From: Archangium sp.
GTDB lineage: Bacteria > Myxococcota > Myxococcia > Myxococcales > Myxococcaceae
DNA: 64,000 bases
Reading direction: 5' to 3'
Assembly (NCBI GenBank): GCA_030695565.1
Contig: JAUYRZ010000035.1
Span: 1-64,000, forward strand
Position 1 is the stretch's first letter. Each line of letters opens with the position of its first letter. Position numbers and translations under genes: made by a program. This document shows positions 17,052 through 25,245 of this stretch, in pieces. Below the pieces are notes generated by a model. It ran no database searches. It was not told the origin of the DNA and worked only from the letters and a program-made list of their open reading frames with translations.

Positions 17052-17567
17052 ATGAAGAAGCTGCTGCTGACCGGTGTCGTGCTGGCGTCGTTCGTTTCGT
17101 TTGCGCAGGCGAAGAAGGGCGACATGGCCGCTCCTGTCGCTGCTCCTGCTGCCCAGAAGGACATCGTGGACACTGCCGTGGCCGCGGGGTCGTTCAAGAC
17201 GCTCGCCACCGCGCTCACCGAAGCCGGGCTCATCGAGACGCTCAAGGGCAAGGGCCCGTTCACCGTCTTCGCGCCCACCGACGAAGCGTTCGCCAAGGTG
17301 CCCAAGAAGGATCTCGAGGCGCTCCTGAAGGACAAGAAGAAGCTGGCCGCGGTGCTCACCTACCACGTGGTCTCCGGGAAAGTGATGGCCGCCGACGTGG
17401 TGAAGATGAAGGACGGCTCGAAGGTGAAGACGGTTCAGGGCTCTGAGTTCACCCTCGGCCTCAAGGATGGCAAGGTGATGGTCGACGGCGCGAACGTCAC
17501 CAAGACCGACATCGAGACCAGCAACGGCGTCATCCACGTCATCGACTCGGTGATCATGCCCAAGTGA
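17052..17567 (+). CDS. Secreted fasciclin (FAS1) domain protein
   Basis: 171 residues. [20 protein letters not shown] is a clear signal peptide, with GGAG nine bases upstream of the ATG. One FAS1 domain follows: [20 protein letters not shown], the H1 motif [17 protein letters not shown], the YH motif TYHVVSGKV, and the closing H2 motif [13 protein letters not shown]. The family mediates adhesion at the cell surface or in the matrix. It starts 54 bases after the activator gene on the same strand; co-transcription is possible. Confidence 0.94.
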   Translation: MKKLLLTGVVLASFVSFAQAKKGDMAAPVAAPAAQKDIVDTAVAAGSFKTLATALTEAGLIETLKGKGPFTVFAPTDEAFAKVPKKDLEALLKDKKKLAAVLTYHVVSGKVMAADVVKMKDGSKVKTVQGSEFTLGLKDGKVMVDGANVTKTDIETSNGVIHVIDSVIMPK

Positions 17568-17576
17568 AGGAGCGCT

Positions 17577-17659
17577 TCACGCCGAAGCGCGCGGGAACCG
17601 CAACGTGAACGCGGTTCCCGCATCGGCGTTCGAGGCGTCCGCGGTGGCGGAGAGGCGAG
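17577..17659 (-). pseudogene. Possible C-terminal remnant of a histidine kinase
   Basis: On the minus strand the last ~25 codons of an open frame read RLSATADASNADAGTAFTLR then FPRASA and stop. This looks like the final strand of a histidine kinase ATPase domain (pattern RLxATS...GTxFTLxFP). Nothing upstream in the frame resembles a kinase, so if real it is only a fragment. The match is short. Confidence 0.25.
17591..17621. terminator. Hairpin between convergent genes
   Basis: GCGGGAACCGC and GCGGTTCCCGC are perfect 11-base arms around a 9-base loop, between the fasciclin stop (17567) and the convergent lipoprotein stop (17669). No T-run is present; it could serve either strand. Confidence 0.55.
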
Positions 17660-17668
17660 GTGCTTGTT

Positions 17669-18148
17669 TCAGCTCTTCTGGTTGCGCGCGACTTCGCCGG
17701 CCGCGGTGGCGTCGACTTCGATGCGCTGGGCCGACTCGATGTCGACCTGCTTGAGCAGGTCCCACTCCATCTGCCAGTCGCGGTTCATGCTGGTGCTTCC
17801 CTGCTGGTTCTTGAACGCGCGGGTGGCCGACACCTGGCAGCTGGTGGGCGACGGCGCGCTGCCCTGAAAGAGGTAGCGGGCGCTGCTCATCGAGTTGCCG
17901 TTCTGGCTGATCTTCCACTCCGTCTCCAGCGTGAGGCCGGCGGCCGCGTCAGCGCTCTTCACCTGAAAGTCGCGCGCGAACAACATGGTGCGCGCCGCGC
18001 CCCAGATGTCGTTGCAGGGGCGCTGGTAGGTGTGACCCATCACCGCGTTCTCGATGAACTTGTTGCGGGCGGCCGCGGCGCGCATGCCAGCACAGCCAGT
18101 GGAGGAGAGCGCGAGCACGGCAAGGGTGATGGAGAGGAGCTTCTTCAT
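17669..18148 (-). CDS. Small lipoprotein of unknown function
   Basis: 159 residues from ATG 18148, preceded by GAGG. MKKLLSITLAVLALSSTGCAG is a lipoprotein signal with lipobox STGC, which rules out the much longer open frame upstream. The mature part contains CNDIWGAARTMLFARDFQVK and a strand-rich middle (LTLETEWKISQNGNSM), resembling small envelope proteins with a BamC-like or DUF799-like layout, but I cannot assign a family. It follows the caspase-like gene on the same strand after 88 bases. Confidence 0.65.
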   Translation of the reverse strand: MKKLLSITLAVLALSSTGCAGMRAAAARNKFIENAVMGHTYQRPCNDIWGAARTMLFARDFQVKSADAAAGLTLETEWKISQNGNSMSSARYLFQGSAPSPTSCQVSATRAFKNQQGSTSMNRDWQMEWDLLKQVDIESAQRIEVDATAAGEVARNQKS

Positions 18149-18236
18149 GGGGTGACCTCGGTTGGGTTGACGGCACCGGCCGTGATGGCCAGCGGTGCAC
18201 ATCAGTCGTTCGAGGTCGAAATCGTGGGTAGGTCTT

Positions 18237-20045
18237 TCAGCGGAAAAAGACGCCCAGCCCCAGATGGATGAACCCGAACCAGTCGAAGGCCTGTTTTCGG
18301 TCTGAGTAGTAGAGCATCGGGCCACCGCCGAACTCCGCGGTGAAGCCGCCGGGCGCCATGAACTGAATGCCCAGGTCGCCGTGGAACATCTTCCCCCAGA
18401 TGTCATCGTACGAGAGGGCTGCGGGCATGCCGTTGATGGTGATGGTGCTGTTCGATTTGCGCTGCCAGGCATCGAAGCCGTAGTGCGCGCCGCCGCCGAT
18501 GTACGGGCTCCACAAGGAAGCGAGCGGTACCCAACGCGCGCTCAGGTCGATGCCGGGGCCGATGAAGTCGACGCCCAGGGTGATGAAGAGCCAGGGCGTG
18601 GGCATCCAGTGGCCTTCGAGCACCAGGATGCCCTTGGTGCTCAACAGCGCGAAGGTGATGCCCCAGTGTTTGGTGAGCCTTGGGTCGTTGAGAATCTCGT
18701 CGGCCAGCGCCTTCTTGAGCGCGGTCTGGCGGGCGTTCTCGAACTTGAGCACCTTGGCGCGTTCGGCGAACCGCGCGACGGAAGGGTCTTCACCGAAGGT
18801 GGGATCGAGCGAGAGCGCCTCTTCGAGCACCTTCTGCTCTTCGGCCGTCTTGCCTTCGCGCTGCAGCTCGGTGGAGCGCACCAACAACGCGCGCGCTTTT
18901 CCCCGGCGGGCACGGGTCTCGTAGGGATCTTCGTCGAGCATGCGCTGGAACATGTCGAGCGCGGCGTTCACGTCGCCTTGCGCGAGGGTGCCGCTGGCCG
19001 CCCACTCCGCGAAGGCGCTGGAGCCTTTCACCAGGCCCGCCTCCAGCGGCTCCTTCTTGTAGTCGAGGCGCGAAGCCCAGAGCACGGTGCCGGGCACCAT
19101 GGTGACCTCGGCCACCAGCACGCCGTCGAGCACGGGGCGCTTGATGCGGTAGCTGCCCGCCGAGAGTTGGAGCCGCCGGCGCTCGGTGGGATCGGATCTC
19201 GCTTCGGCCACCAGGTGTTGTTCGGCGGCGTCGACCACCACGTAGCGGTGGCTGGGTTCGGCCTCCAGCTCCAGCGTGGCGGCGGCGGTGATCAACCGGG
19301 TGAGCGGCACGTCGCCCCGGCCCTTGAGGGAGAAACGGAAACCCGGGCGCTGCGGCAAGGCAGAGGCTTCCGTGTCGATGCGGGTGCGGTCGTACGCGTA
19401 GCCGTAGGCTTCGGTGAGGCTGACCGTGCCGTCACCGTCGACGTCGCCTGCCCCGCGCAAGGCCGAGACCCAGTGGTGCGTGAAGATGGAGCCCGCCAGC
19501 GCCTTCGACTCTTGCGCGAGCTCGTCGGCGCCGCTGGAGCTGAGCAACGCAAAACCTTGCACCGGTTCGTCGGCCAGCAGGCGCACGGCGGCCACCGGCA
19601 TGGCGCCTTTGGTGCCGAGGATGGCGCCGGAGCGGCACGCATCGACCACCGCCAGCGTGAGCCCCGCCTTCGTATTCGAGAGGCGATCGGCCAGCGTGGT
19701 GAGCGCCAACACCGGGCCGCGCAGGTGAAAGGCGCTCGCGTCGGCGTGCCCTGAGTAGAAGAAGAAGAGCAGCGTGGGCTCGGTGCTGGCGGCGAGCTGG
19801 GCTTCGATCTTCGTGAGCGCCGCGTCGAGCTCGCGGGTGGTGGGCTCGTAGAGCAGCGTGGTGTCGGCTTCGGCGACGTTGCCCAGCTGCACCAACACCT
19901 CTTGCACCCGGCGCGCGTCGTCGTGGGCGTAGCGCAAGGAGCGATCGGTGGCCCAGCCGTCGTTGGCCCCCACCAGCAGGGCGAAGCGGCGTTCGGCGTG
20001 CGCTACCGAGGCGAACAACACGCACAAGAGAAGAAATCGCGCCAT
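18237..20045 (-). CDS. Exported caspase-like (C14) protein with TPR-like middle and barrel-like C-terminus
   Basis: 602 residues from ATG 20045. MARFLLLCVLFASVAHA is a signal peptide. A caspase-type peptidase domain follows (ERRFALLVGANDG at its start) with catalytic His in FFFYSGHAD and Cys in VVDACRSGAI. An EF-hand-like loop DVDGDGTVSLTEA lies after the catalytic core. Residues ~350-440 carry a TPR-like pair (WAASGTLAQGDVNAALDMFQ), and the final ~130 residues are amphipathic strands ending GFIHLGLGVFFR, aromatic-terminal like an outer-membrane barrel. Family peptidases cleave after basic residues or signal cell death; the exported location makes an envelope role more likely. Divergent from an ECF sigma gene. 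Confidence 0.85.
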   Translation of the reverse strand: MARFLLLCVLFASVAHAERRFALLVGANDGWATDRSLRYAHDDARRVQEVLVQLGNVAEADTTLLYEPTTRELDAALTKIEAQLAASTEPTLLFFFYSGHADASAFHLRGPVLALTTLADRLSNTKAGLTLAVVDACRSGAILGTKGAMPVAAVRLLADEPVQGFALLSSSGADELAQESKALAGSIFTHHWVSALRGAGDVDGDGTVSLTEAYGYAYDRTRIDTEASALPQRPGFRFSLKGRGDVPLTRLITAAATLELEAEPSHRYVVVDAAEQHLVAEARSDPTERRRLQLSAGSYRIKRPVLDGVLVAEVTMVPGTVLWASRLDYKKEPLEAGLVKGSSAFAEWAASGTLAQGDVNAALDMFQRMLDEDPYETRARRGKARALLVRSTELQREGKTAEEQKVLEEALSLDPTFGEDPSVARFAERAKVLKFENARQTALKKALADEILNDPRLTKHWGITFALLSTKGILVLEGHWMPTPWLFITLGVDFIGPGIDLSARWVPLASLWSPYIGGGAHYGFDAWQRKSNSTITINGMPAALSYDDIWGKMFHGDLGIQFMAPGGFTAEFGGGPMLYYSDRKQAFDWFGFIHLGLGVFFR

Positions 20046-20121
20046 GGGCCGGGCGGGATCTACCGCGTTGGCGTGCAACGGGCCATGGACCCTGAGGCGG
20101 GCGTGGTAAGTCTCATCGCGC

Positions 20122-20655
20122 GTGGGGCCCGAAGCGCAGCGAGCTGAAGTCGAAGCCATCTACCGCCGCTACGGGCCAATGCTGTTCAGGCGGTGCCGTT
20201 CGCTGCTGGGCTCCGATGCCGAAGCGCAGGATTGCCTGCAGGACACCTTCGTCGGTTTCTTGAAAGGCAACTGGCGAGGGGAAGCGCAGCCGTTGACGGT
20301 GCTCTACCGGGTCGCCACCAACCAGGCGATCGACCGGCTTCGCAAACGCGGGCGGTGGCATGGGCGGGCGGCTGAGTTGGCGGTGCGCGAAGGCGAGCCC
20401 GACACCTCGGTGGAAGAACAAGGCGCTGGCTGGGCCTCACGTCAGACGATGGCCGAGAGCGAGCGGGTCGAGTGGGCGCACGATCTGGCGATTCTCACCA
20501 AGGGTGAAGACGACTTCACGATGACCGCGGCGACCATGCACTGGGTCGAAGGCCACACGCTGGAGGAGATCGCCCAGACGCTGGGGGTCACTCGCAAGAC
20601 CGTCTCGGCCCGGCTGGCGCGTTTTACCGAACGAGCCGCCGCAAGACGCTCGTAA
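20122..20655 (+). CDS. ECF-type RNA polymerase sigma factor
   Basis: 177 residues from GTG 20122; no ATG exists in frame near the N-terminus. Region 2 is IYRRYGPMLFRRCRSLLGSD then EAQDCLQDTFVGFLKG and YRVATNQAIDRLRKRGR; region 4 is HWVEGHTLEEIAQTLGVTRK then TVSARLARFTERA. The start region (20046-20121) is shared with the divergent caspase-like gene. No anti-sigma gene follows on the same strand, so control may come from the caspase-like protein or from elsewhere. Confidence 0.88.
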   Translation: MGPEAQRAEVEAIYRRYGPMLFRRCRSLLGSDAEAQDCLQDTFVGFLKGNWRGEAQPLTVLYRVATNQAIDRLRKRGRWHGRAAELAVREGEPDTSVEEQGAGWASRQTMAESERVEWAHDLAILTKGEDDFTMTAATMHWVEGHTLEEIAQTLGVTRKTVSARLARFTERAAARRS

Positions 20656-20660
20656 TGAAG

Positions 20661-20695
20661 TCCCCTCTGCCTTCGGGAGAGGGTCAGGGTGAGGG
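20661..20695 (+). repeat. Dispersed GC-rich palindromic repeat, copy 2
   Basis: TCCCCTCTGCCTTCGGGAG leads into GAGAGGGTCAGGGTGAGGG. The minus-strand reading CCCTCACCCTGA supplies the stop codon (20684-20686) of the molybdopterin oxidoreductase gene. The same 3' half occurs at 37818-37862 and 63524-63560. Confidence 0.8.
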
Positions 20696-22786
20696 CGTCG
20701 TCACCTCCACCGACACCCCGTTCAGAACCGCGGTGCCACAACTCTGATCAACCAATTCCTCATCCGTCAGATCATTCGCGCTGACGCCTGAGTGAGCTTG
20801 GGCCACGCCGAGCTTCACGCCCGGCCGGTCATGCCCCCACCCGTGAGGCAAACTCACCACGCCGGGCATGACCGCATCGGTCACCTCGAGGACCACCCGA
20901 ACCTCACCGACGCGAGAACGAACGGCGACTGTTTCCCCGTTCTCCAGCCCACGAGGAGCCGCATCGTCAGGGTGCATGTACAAGACGCACCGCGGCCGCC
21001 CCTTCACGAGCCGCTGACTGTTGTGCATCCACGAATTGTTGGAGCGCAAGTCTCTGCGTCCAATCAACGAGAGCGAAGCCTGCCCCCTGCTCATCGACGC
21101 TCGCAGCCGAGCCACATCACGCAGCATCACCTCAGGCGTGAGCTCGATGACCGTGGTCCCAAGTGCCTTGAGTCGAGGCACCAACGGGCCGAGATCGACA
21201 CCGTGAGGTAACGCCTCGAGCTTCTTCACCGTGAACTTCGTCGGCCCCGCCCGCAGCAGCAAGTCGACGATGGTGCGCGGCGTGAGCCGATTCCCCACCG
21301 CGAGCATCGCGCGCCCGGCGACGCCGCCGGTGATCTCCGCGATCAGCCGCAGGAAGATCTGCCAATCGTGCAGCAGCCCCTTCGCGGGCTCGAACAGGGC
21401 CCCGTTCCACCGCGTGGTGTTGCGAATGCCGACCGCGTGCAGCGCGAGGTCGTAGTGATCGTGCTCGAGCGTGGTGGTCGACGGCAAAATGTAGTGCGCA
21501 TGCCGGGTGGTCTCGTTGACGTAGAGATCGACGGCGACCATCAGCTCCAGCTTCGAGAGCGCGCGATCGAGCCGACGGCCGTTGGGCGCAGAGAGCACCG
21601 GGTTGTGCGCGGTGATCAGCAGCGCCCGCACCTGCCCTGCGCCTTCCGTCTCGAGCTCGTCGGCCATGGTGCTGATGGGGAGTTCGCCATTGAACTCCGG
21701 CAGATCGCGCACCCGGCTGCGGAACGCGTCGAAGCTGCCGGGCTGACCCGCGTGCCGGGCGATCGCGACCAGGTCGACCGCGGGGCTGGTGAACATCGGC
21801 CCGCCTTCGCGATCGAGGTTGCCGGTGACGACGTTGATGACGTCGATGAGCCAGGTGGCCAGCAGGCCAAACTCCTGCGCGCTGACGCCCATGCGGCCGT
21901 AGCAGACGGCGGAGGGCGCGGCGGCGAAGTCGCGGGCGAGACGCCGGGTGTCGTTCGCTGAGATTCCCGTCGGAGCTGCGACGCGTTCGGGGGTGAACTC
22001 CAGCACCAGCGCGCGCAGCGCTTCCACGCCCGCCAGCGGAACGGTGTTGCGCCGAAGCCGCACGAGCCCTTCGGTGAACAGCGTGTTCAGAAACCCGAGC
22101 AGGAACAGCGCGTCGGTGCCGGGCCGGATGAAGTGGTGTTCATCGGCGACGTTGGCGGTCTCGGTTCTGCGGGGATCGAGGACGATGATCTTTCCACCGC
22201 GTTCACGCAGCGCCTTGAGCCGCTTCGGGAGATCAGGTGCGGTCATCACCGAGCCGTTCGAGGCCATCGGGTTCGCCCCGAGGATCAAGAAGTGCGAAGT
22301 GCGATCGAGATCAGGCACAGGAAGAATCGCCTGGTTCCCGTACATCCAACGCGAGACGAGCATGCGCGGGAGGTTGTCGACCGAGGTGCTGGAGAAGCGG
22401 TTGCGCGTGCCGAGCGCCCAGGGGAGCAGCGTCTGCGCGTAGATCGACGCGCCGTAGTTGTGCAGCACGGGGTTGCCCTGGGACAACGCGACCGAGTCGT
22501 TGCCGTGCTCTGCCCGGATCGCGCGCAGGCGCTGGCCGATGTCGGTGAAAGCCTCTTCCCAGGAGACCTCGACGAACCGATCTCCGTCGCGGCGCACCGG
22601 GTGACGGAGTCGATCCGGATCTTCGTAGACGTCTTTGAGCGCGACGGCCTTGGGGCAGATGTGGCCGCGGCTGAACGGATCATCGCGGTCGCCCCGAATG
22701 CCGAGGATCTTCCCGTCTTCGTGTTCGATGGCGAGACCGCAGATGGCTTCACACAGATTGCACGCCCGGTAGTGGAGCTGCGGCAT
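20684..22786 (-). CDS. Molybdopterin oxidoreductase (formate dehydrogenase/DMSO reductase family)
   Basis: 700 residues from ATG 22786 (MPQLHYRACNLCEAICGLAI). The N-terminal [4Fe-4S] motif has three Cys in ACNLCEAICG and the fourth in HICPKA. Then come the family signatures WEEAFTDIGQRL, GNPVLHNYGASIYAQ, FLILGANPMASNGS and a C-terminal cofactor domain (MHPDDAAPRGLENGETVAVR). No Tat signal, so cytoplasmic, and no partner subunits next to it. Substrate is not determinable. The last residues and stop derive from a dispersed repeat. The following 395 bases to the DoxX gene hold a large dyad but no gene. Confidence 0.9.
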   Translation of the reverse strand: MPQLHYRACNLCEAICGLAIEHEDGKILGIRGDRDDPFSRGHICPKAVALKDVYEDPDRLRHPVRRDGDRFVEVSWEEAFTDIGQRLRAIRAEHGNDSVALSQGNPVLHNYGASIYAQTLLPWALGTRNRFSSTSVDNLPRMLVSRWMYGNQAILPVPDLDRTSHFLILGANPMASNGSVMTAPDLPKRLKALRERGGKIIVLDPRRTETANVADEHHFIRPGTDALFLLGFLNTLFTEGLVRLRRNTVPLAGVEALRALVLEFTPERVAAPTGISANDTRRLARDFAAAPSAVCYGRMGVSAQEFGLLATWLIDVINVVTGNLDREGGPMFTSPAVDLVAIARHAGQPGSFDAFRSRVRDLPEFNGELPISTMADELETEGAGQVRALLITAHNPVLSAPNGRRLDRALSKLELMVAVDLYVNETTRHAHYILPSTTTLEHDHYDLALHAVGIRNTTRWNGALFEPAKGLLHDWQIFLRLIAEITGGVAGRAMLAVGNRLTPRTIVDLLLRAGPTKFTVKKLEALPHGVDLGPLVPRLKALGTTVIELTPEVMLRDVARLRASMSRGQASLSLIGRRDLRSNNSWMHNSQRLVKGRPRCVLYMHPDDAAPRGLENGETVAVRSRVGEVRVVLEVTDAVMPGVVSLPHGWGHDRPGVKLGVAQAHSGVSANDLTDEELVDQSCGTAVLNGVSVEVTTPSP

Positions 22787-23181
22787 GAGTCCTCCGCCAA
22801 ACACTGCGATTGGATGCCAGAATCGAACTGCGCAGGTCAGCGTAGTCGGCCTTGAAGAAGGCGGTGGTTCACAGGCCGTTGTTCGTGCTCATCACGCGCA
22901 GGCCTCTCCGGCAGGGCCGAAGATGCGCATGTGACGAAGTCCGCCCGGGGCGACTCTCTCAGCCGTAGCAACCCTGTAGTCACGCGTGACAACAGGGTTG
23001 TCACAGCTTGCCGAGCAGGCCCGCCCCTCTACGTCACATGAACTCACCGTGCGTCGTGCCCAGAGCCCACACGGGACGAGCGCCCAACCAAACCCTCACC
23101 CCACTACCCACCATCAGGGCTGGCCGAACGGGCTCGGCAGTCAATCGCGCGCACCGTTAACCGACTGACGAGGTGACACAC
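22787..23181. other. Intergenic region between divergent genes
   Basis: About 395 bases without a supportable gene. The only marked structure is the inverted repeat at 22969-23000, closely followed by a further TGTCAC and a TGTGAC-like site; the rest looks like ordinary non-coding DNA with promoters for both flanking genes. Confidence 0.6.
22969..23000. promoter_or_regulatory. 32-bp nested inverted repeat, probable operator
   Basis: Outer arms CAACCCTGT and ACAGGGTTG flank a central palindrome GTCACGCGTGAC with one A on each side. The only unpaired positions are these two A bases. It lies 182 bases before the DoxX start and 183 bases before the divergent oxidoreductase start. Confidence 0.6.
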
Positions 23182-23625
23182 ATGAAGACTATTCTTCTCC
23201 TCGGCCGGATCCTCTTCGGCGGCTACTTTCTCTTCAGCGGTCTCAACCACTTCATCAGCATGAACGCGATGGCCGGCTACGCGGCCTCCAAGGGCGTGCC
23301 GATGCCGCACCTCGCGGTCGCCTTCAGCGGCATGCTGATCCTGCTCGGAGGACTGAGCGTGTTGCTTGGTTTCCTCCCGCGCGTCGGTCTCACGCTGATC
23401 ATGCTCTTCCTGGTGCCGGTCACGCTCGTGATGCACAACTTCTGGGCGATCGGTGATCCCCAGGCGCGCATCATGGAGATGACCCACTTCCTCAAGAACA
23501 CCGGACTGGTGGGTGCCGCGCTGTCGATGATGGCGCTGCCGCTGCCGTGGCCGAACTCGGTGTCTGCAGGGCGTCGAACGGAAGCCGGCACCGACTGGCT
23601 CACGGGCCGGCAGGTCCATCACTGA
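23182..23625 (+). CDS. DoxX-family membrane protein
   Basis: 147 residues with four membrane segments. The N-terminus MKTILLLGRILFGGYFLFSG then LNHF matches the DoxX/DoxD-like pattern (RxxxGxxFxxxGxxHF), and the middle has FSGMLILLGGLSVLLGF. ATG 23182 is preceded by GAGGTG at 5-base spacing, which excludes the GTG inside that ribosome site. Family members are linked to quinone or thiosulfate metabolism and to redox homeostasis; the role here is unknown. Its stop is directly adjacent to the stop of glpD on the other strand. Confidence 0.85.
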   Translation: MKTILLLGRILFGGYFLFSGLNHFISMNAMAGYAASKGVPMPHLAVAFSGMLILLGGLSVLLGFLPRVGLTLIMLFLVPVTLVMHNFWAIGDPQARIMEMTHFLKNTGLVGAALSMMALPLPWPNSVSAGRRTEAGTDWLTGRQVHH

Positions 23626-25245
23626 TCACGGGCGTGGCGCGCTCGCCCGCGGCGCCACCACCCGCTCGGCAGTCGCGCGAGGAGGAGCATGCTGCCGCGC
23701 CCAGGTCGCCAGATAGAGATCCTCTTCTTTCGCCCAGCGAGAATCCGACCAGCCCAGCTCGGGCTGACAGATCGCCCGAATGCGCTTCAAGTGCTCCGCG
23801 CCACCATCCGAGAGCAGCAACCCGGCCCTCACCCGCCGCAGCAGCAAATCTTCCAGGTGCACCACCCGCTCCACGCGCGCCGCGTGTCGAAGCTCCGCCC
23901 ACAGGAAGAACGTCTCGGGAATGCGCTGCAGCTCACCTTCACGCGACGCCTCGACCAGCGCCGGAGTCCACGTGCCGTAGCGCCCCGCCAACCGCCGCCG
24001 CTCGAGCACGTCGAGTTCACCCCAACGCGCGCCGGTCGGAGGCTGCTGAAACTTTCCGCGCTTCGGTGCCTTCACCCGCTGCGCCGGCATCGAGAGCTCG
24101 AACTTGTCGACCGCCTCGCGCGCGATCTCCCGGAAGGTCGTCAGCTTGCCGCCGGTGACCGTCCACAACCCCCGCTCTTGCCAGATGACGTGCTCGCGCG
24201 ATTCTTTCGAGGGATCCTTCTTTCCCGTGCCGATGACTGGCCGCACCCCCGAGTAGCTCGACACCGCGTCACTCACGCTCAACGACAACCCGGGGAACGC
24301 CGCGCGCGCTGCTTCGACCAACGACGCCGCCTCCGCCGGACTGATGTGCGGCGCTTCATCGAGCGGGCGATCGTGATCGAGATCCGTCGTGCCCAGGAGC
24401 GTCAGTCCCTCCCACGGATAGGCGAACATCGGCCGCCCATCGCGCGGATGCCGAAACGCCACGGCCTGGGCCACCGCGAATCGCCACGAGGGGAACAGCA
24501 GATGACTGCCCCGCAGCGGACGGATCGCCGGCTTCGCATCGACCCCGGCGCGCAGCACGTCAGCCCACGCACCGGTCGCGTTCACCACCGCACGCGCTTC
24601 GATGCGCACCACGCGCTCCTGCTCCTTGTCGCGCAGCACCACGCCGGAGACCTGGCCGTCGCGGGTGAGCAACTCCTCGACCCGCGCGTAGTTGATCGCC
24701 GAAGCACCCGCGGCGAGCGCGTCGAACAACACCCGCAGCACCAGCCGCGCGTCATCGGTCTGCGCGTCGCGGTACCAGAACCCACCCGCCAGCCGCTCGA
24801 GCCGCAACCGCGGCGCGAGCATCAACAGATCCGACACGCTGAGCGCCTTGTGCGGCACCCCGCTCCCGAAGAAGTCGTAGATGCGCAGGCCGGTGCGCAT
24901 CATGCGCTTGCCCATGCGGTCGTCGGCGTAGCTGGGCATCAGAAAGCCGATCGGCTCCACCAGACCGGGCAGCTCACTGAGCAAACGCTCGCGTTCGCGC
25001 ACCGACTGCCAGGTCAAGCGCAGGTCGCCCTGGGCGAGGTAGCGCAACCCACCGTGCACCAGCTTCGAGCTTCGGCTCGAGGTGCCCGAGGCAAAGTCGC
25101 CCTGCTCCACCAACAACGCGTCGAGCCCGCGCCGGGTCGCTTCATGGAGCAGGCCGACACCGGTGATGCCACCTCCGACGATCACCAGGTCCCACGGGCC
25201 GTGGCCTTCGAGCCGGCTCCACGTCTGTTCTCTCGAGACGCTCAT
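23626..25245 (-). CDS. glpD: Glycerol-3-phosphate dehydrogenase, FAD-dependent
   Basis: 539 residues. N-terminal FAD-binding motif DLVIVGGGITGVGLLHEATR, then the GlpD signature FASGTSSRSSKLVHGGLRYL and the closing LWTVTGGKLTTFREIAREAV. It oxidises glycerol 3-phosphate to dihydroxyacetone phosphate at the inner membrane face and passes electrons to quinone. Its ATG overlaps the stop of the alkyl-DHAP-synthase-like gene by 4 bases, and DHAP is the shared metabolite: it is the precursor of the acyl-DHAP used by that enzyme. Confidence 0.95.
   Translation of the reverse strand: MSVSREQTWSRLEGHGPWDLVIVGGGITGVGLLHEATRRGLDALLVEQGDFASGTSSRSSKLVHGGLRYLAQGDLRLTWQSVRERERLLSELPGLVEPIGFLMPSYADDRMGKRMMRTGLRIYDFFGSGVPHKALSVSDLLMLAPRLRLERLAGGFWYRDAQTDDARLVLRVLFDALAAGASAINYARVEELLTRDGQVSGVVLRDKEQERVVRIEARAVVNATGAWADVLRAGVDAKPAIRPLRGSHLLFPSWRFAVAQAVAFRHPRDGRPMFAYPWEGLTLLGTTDLDHDRPLDEAPHISPAEAASLVEAARAAFPGLSLSVSDAVSSYSGVRPVIGTGKKDPSKESREHVIWQERGLWTVTGGKLTTFREIAREAVDKFELSMPAQRVKAPKRGKFQQPPTGARWGELDVLERRRLAGRYGTWTPALVEASREGELQRIPETFFLWAELRHAARVERVVHLEDLLLRRVRAGLLLSDGGAEHLKRIRAICQPELGWSDSRWAKEEDLYLATWARQHAPPRATAERVVAPRASAPRP

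Noticed and set aside
22133..22855. 240-codon plus-strand open frame across the molybdopterin oxidoreductase
   Set aside because: Antisense shadow of a gene with complete iron-sulfur and cofactor motifs.
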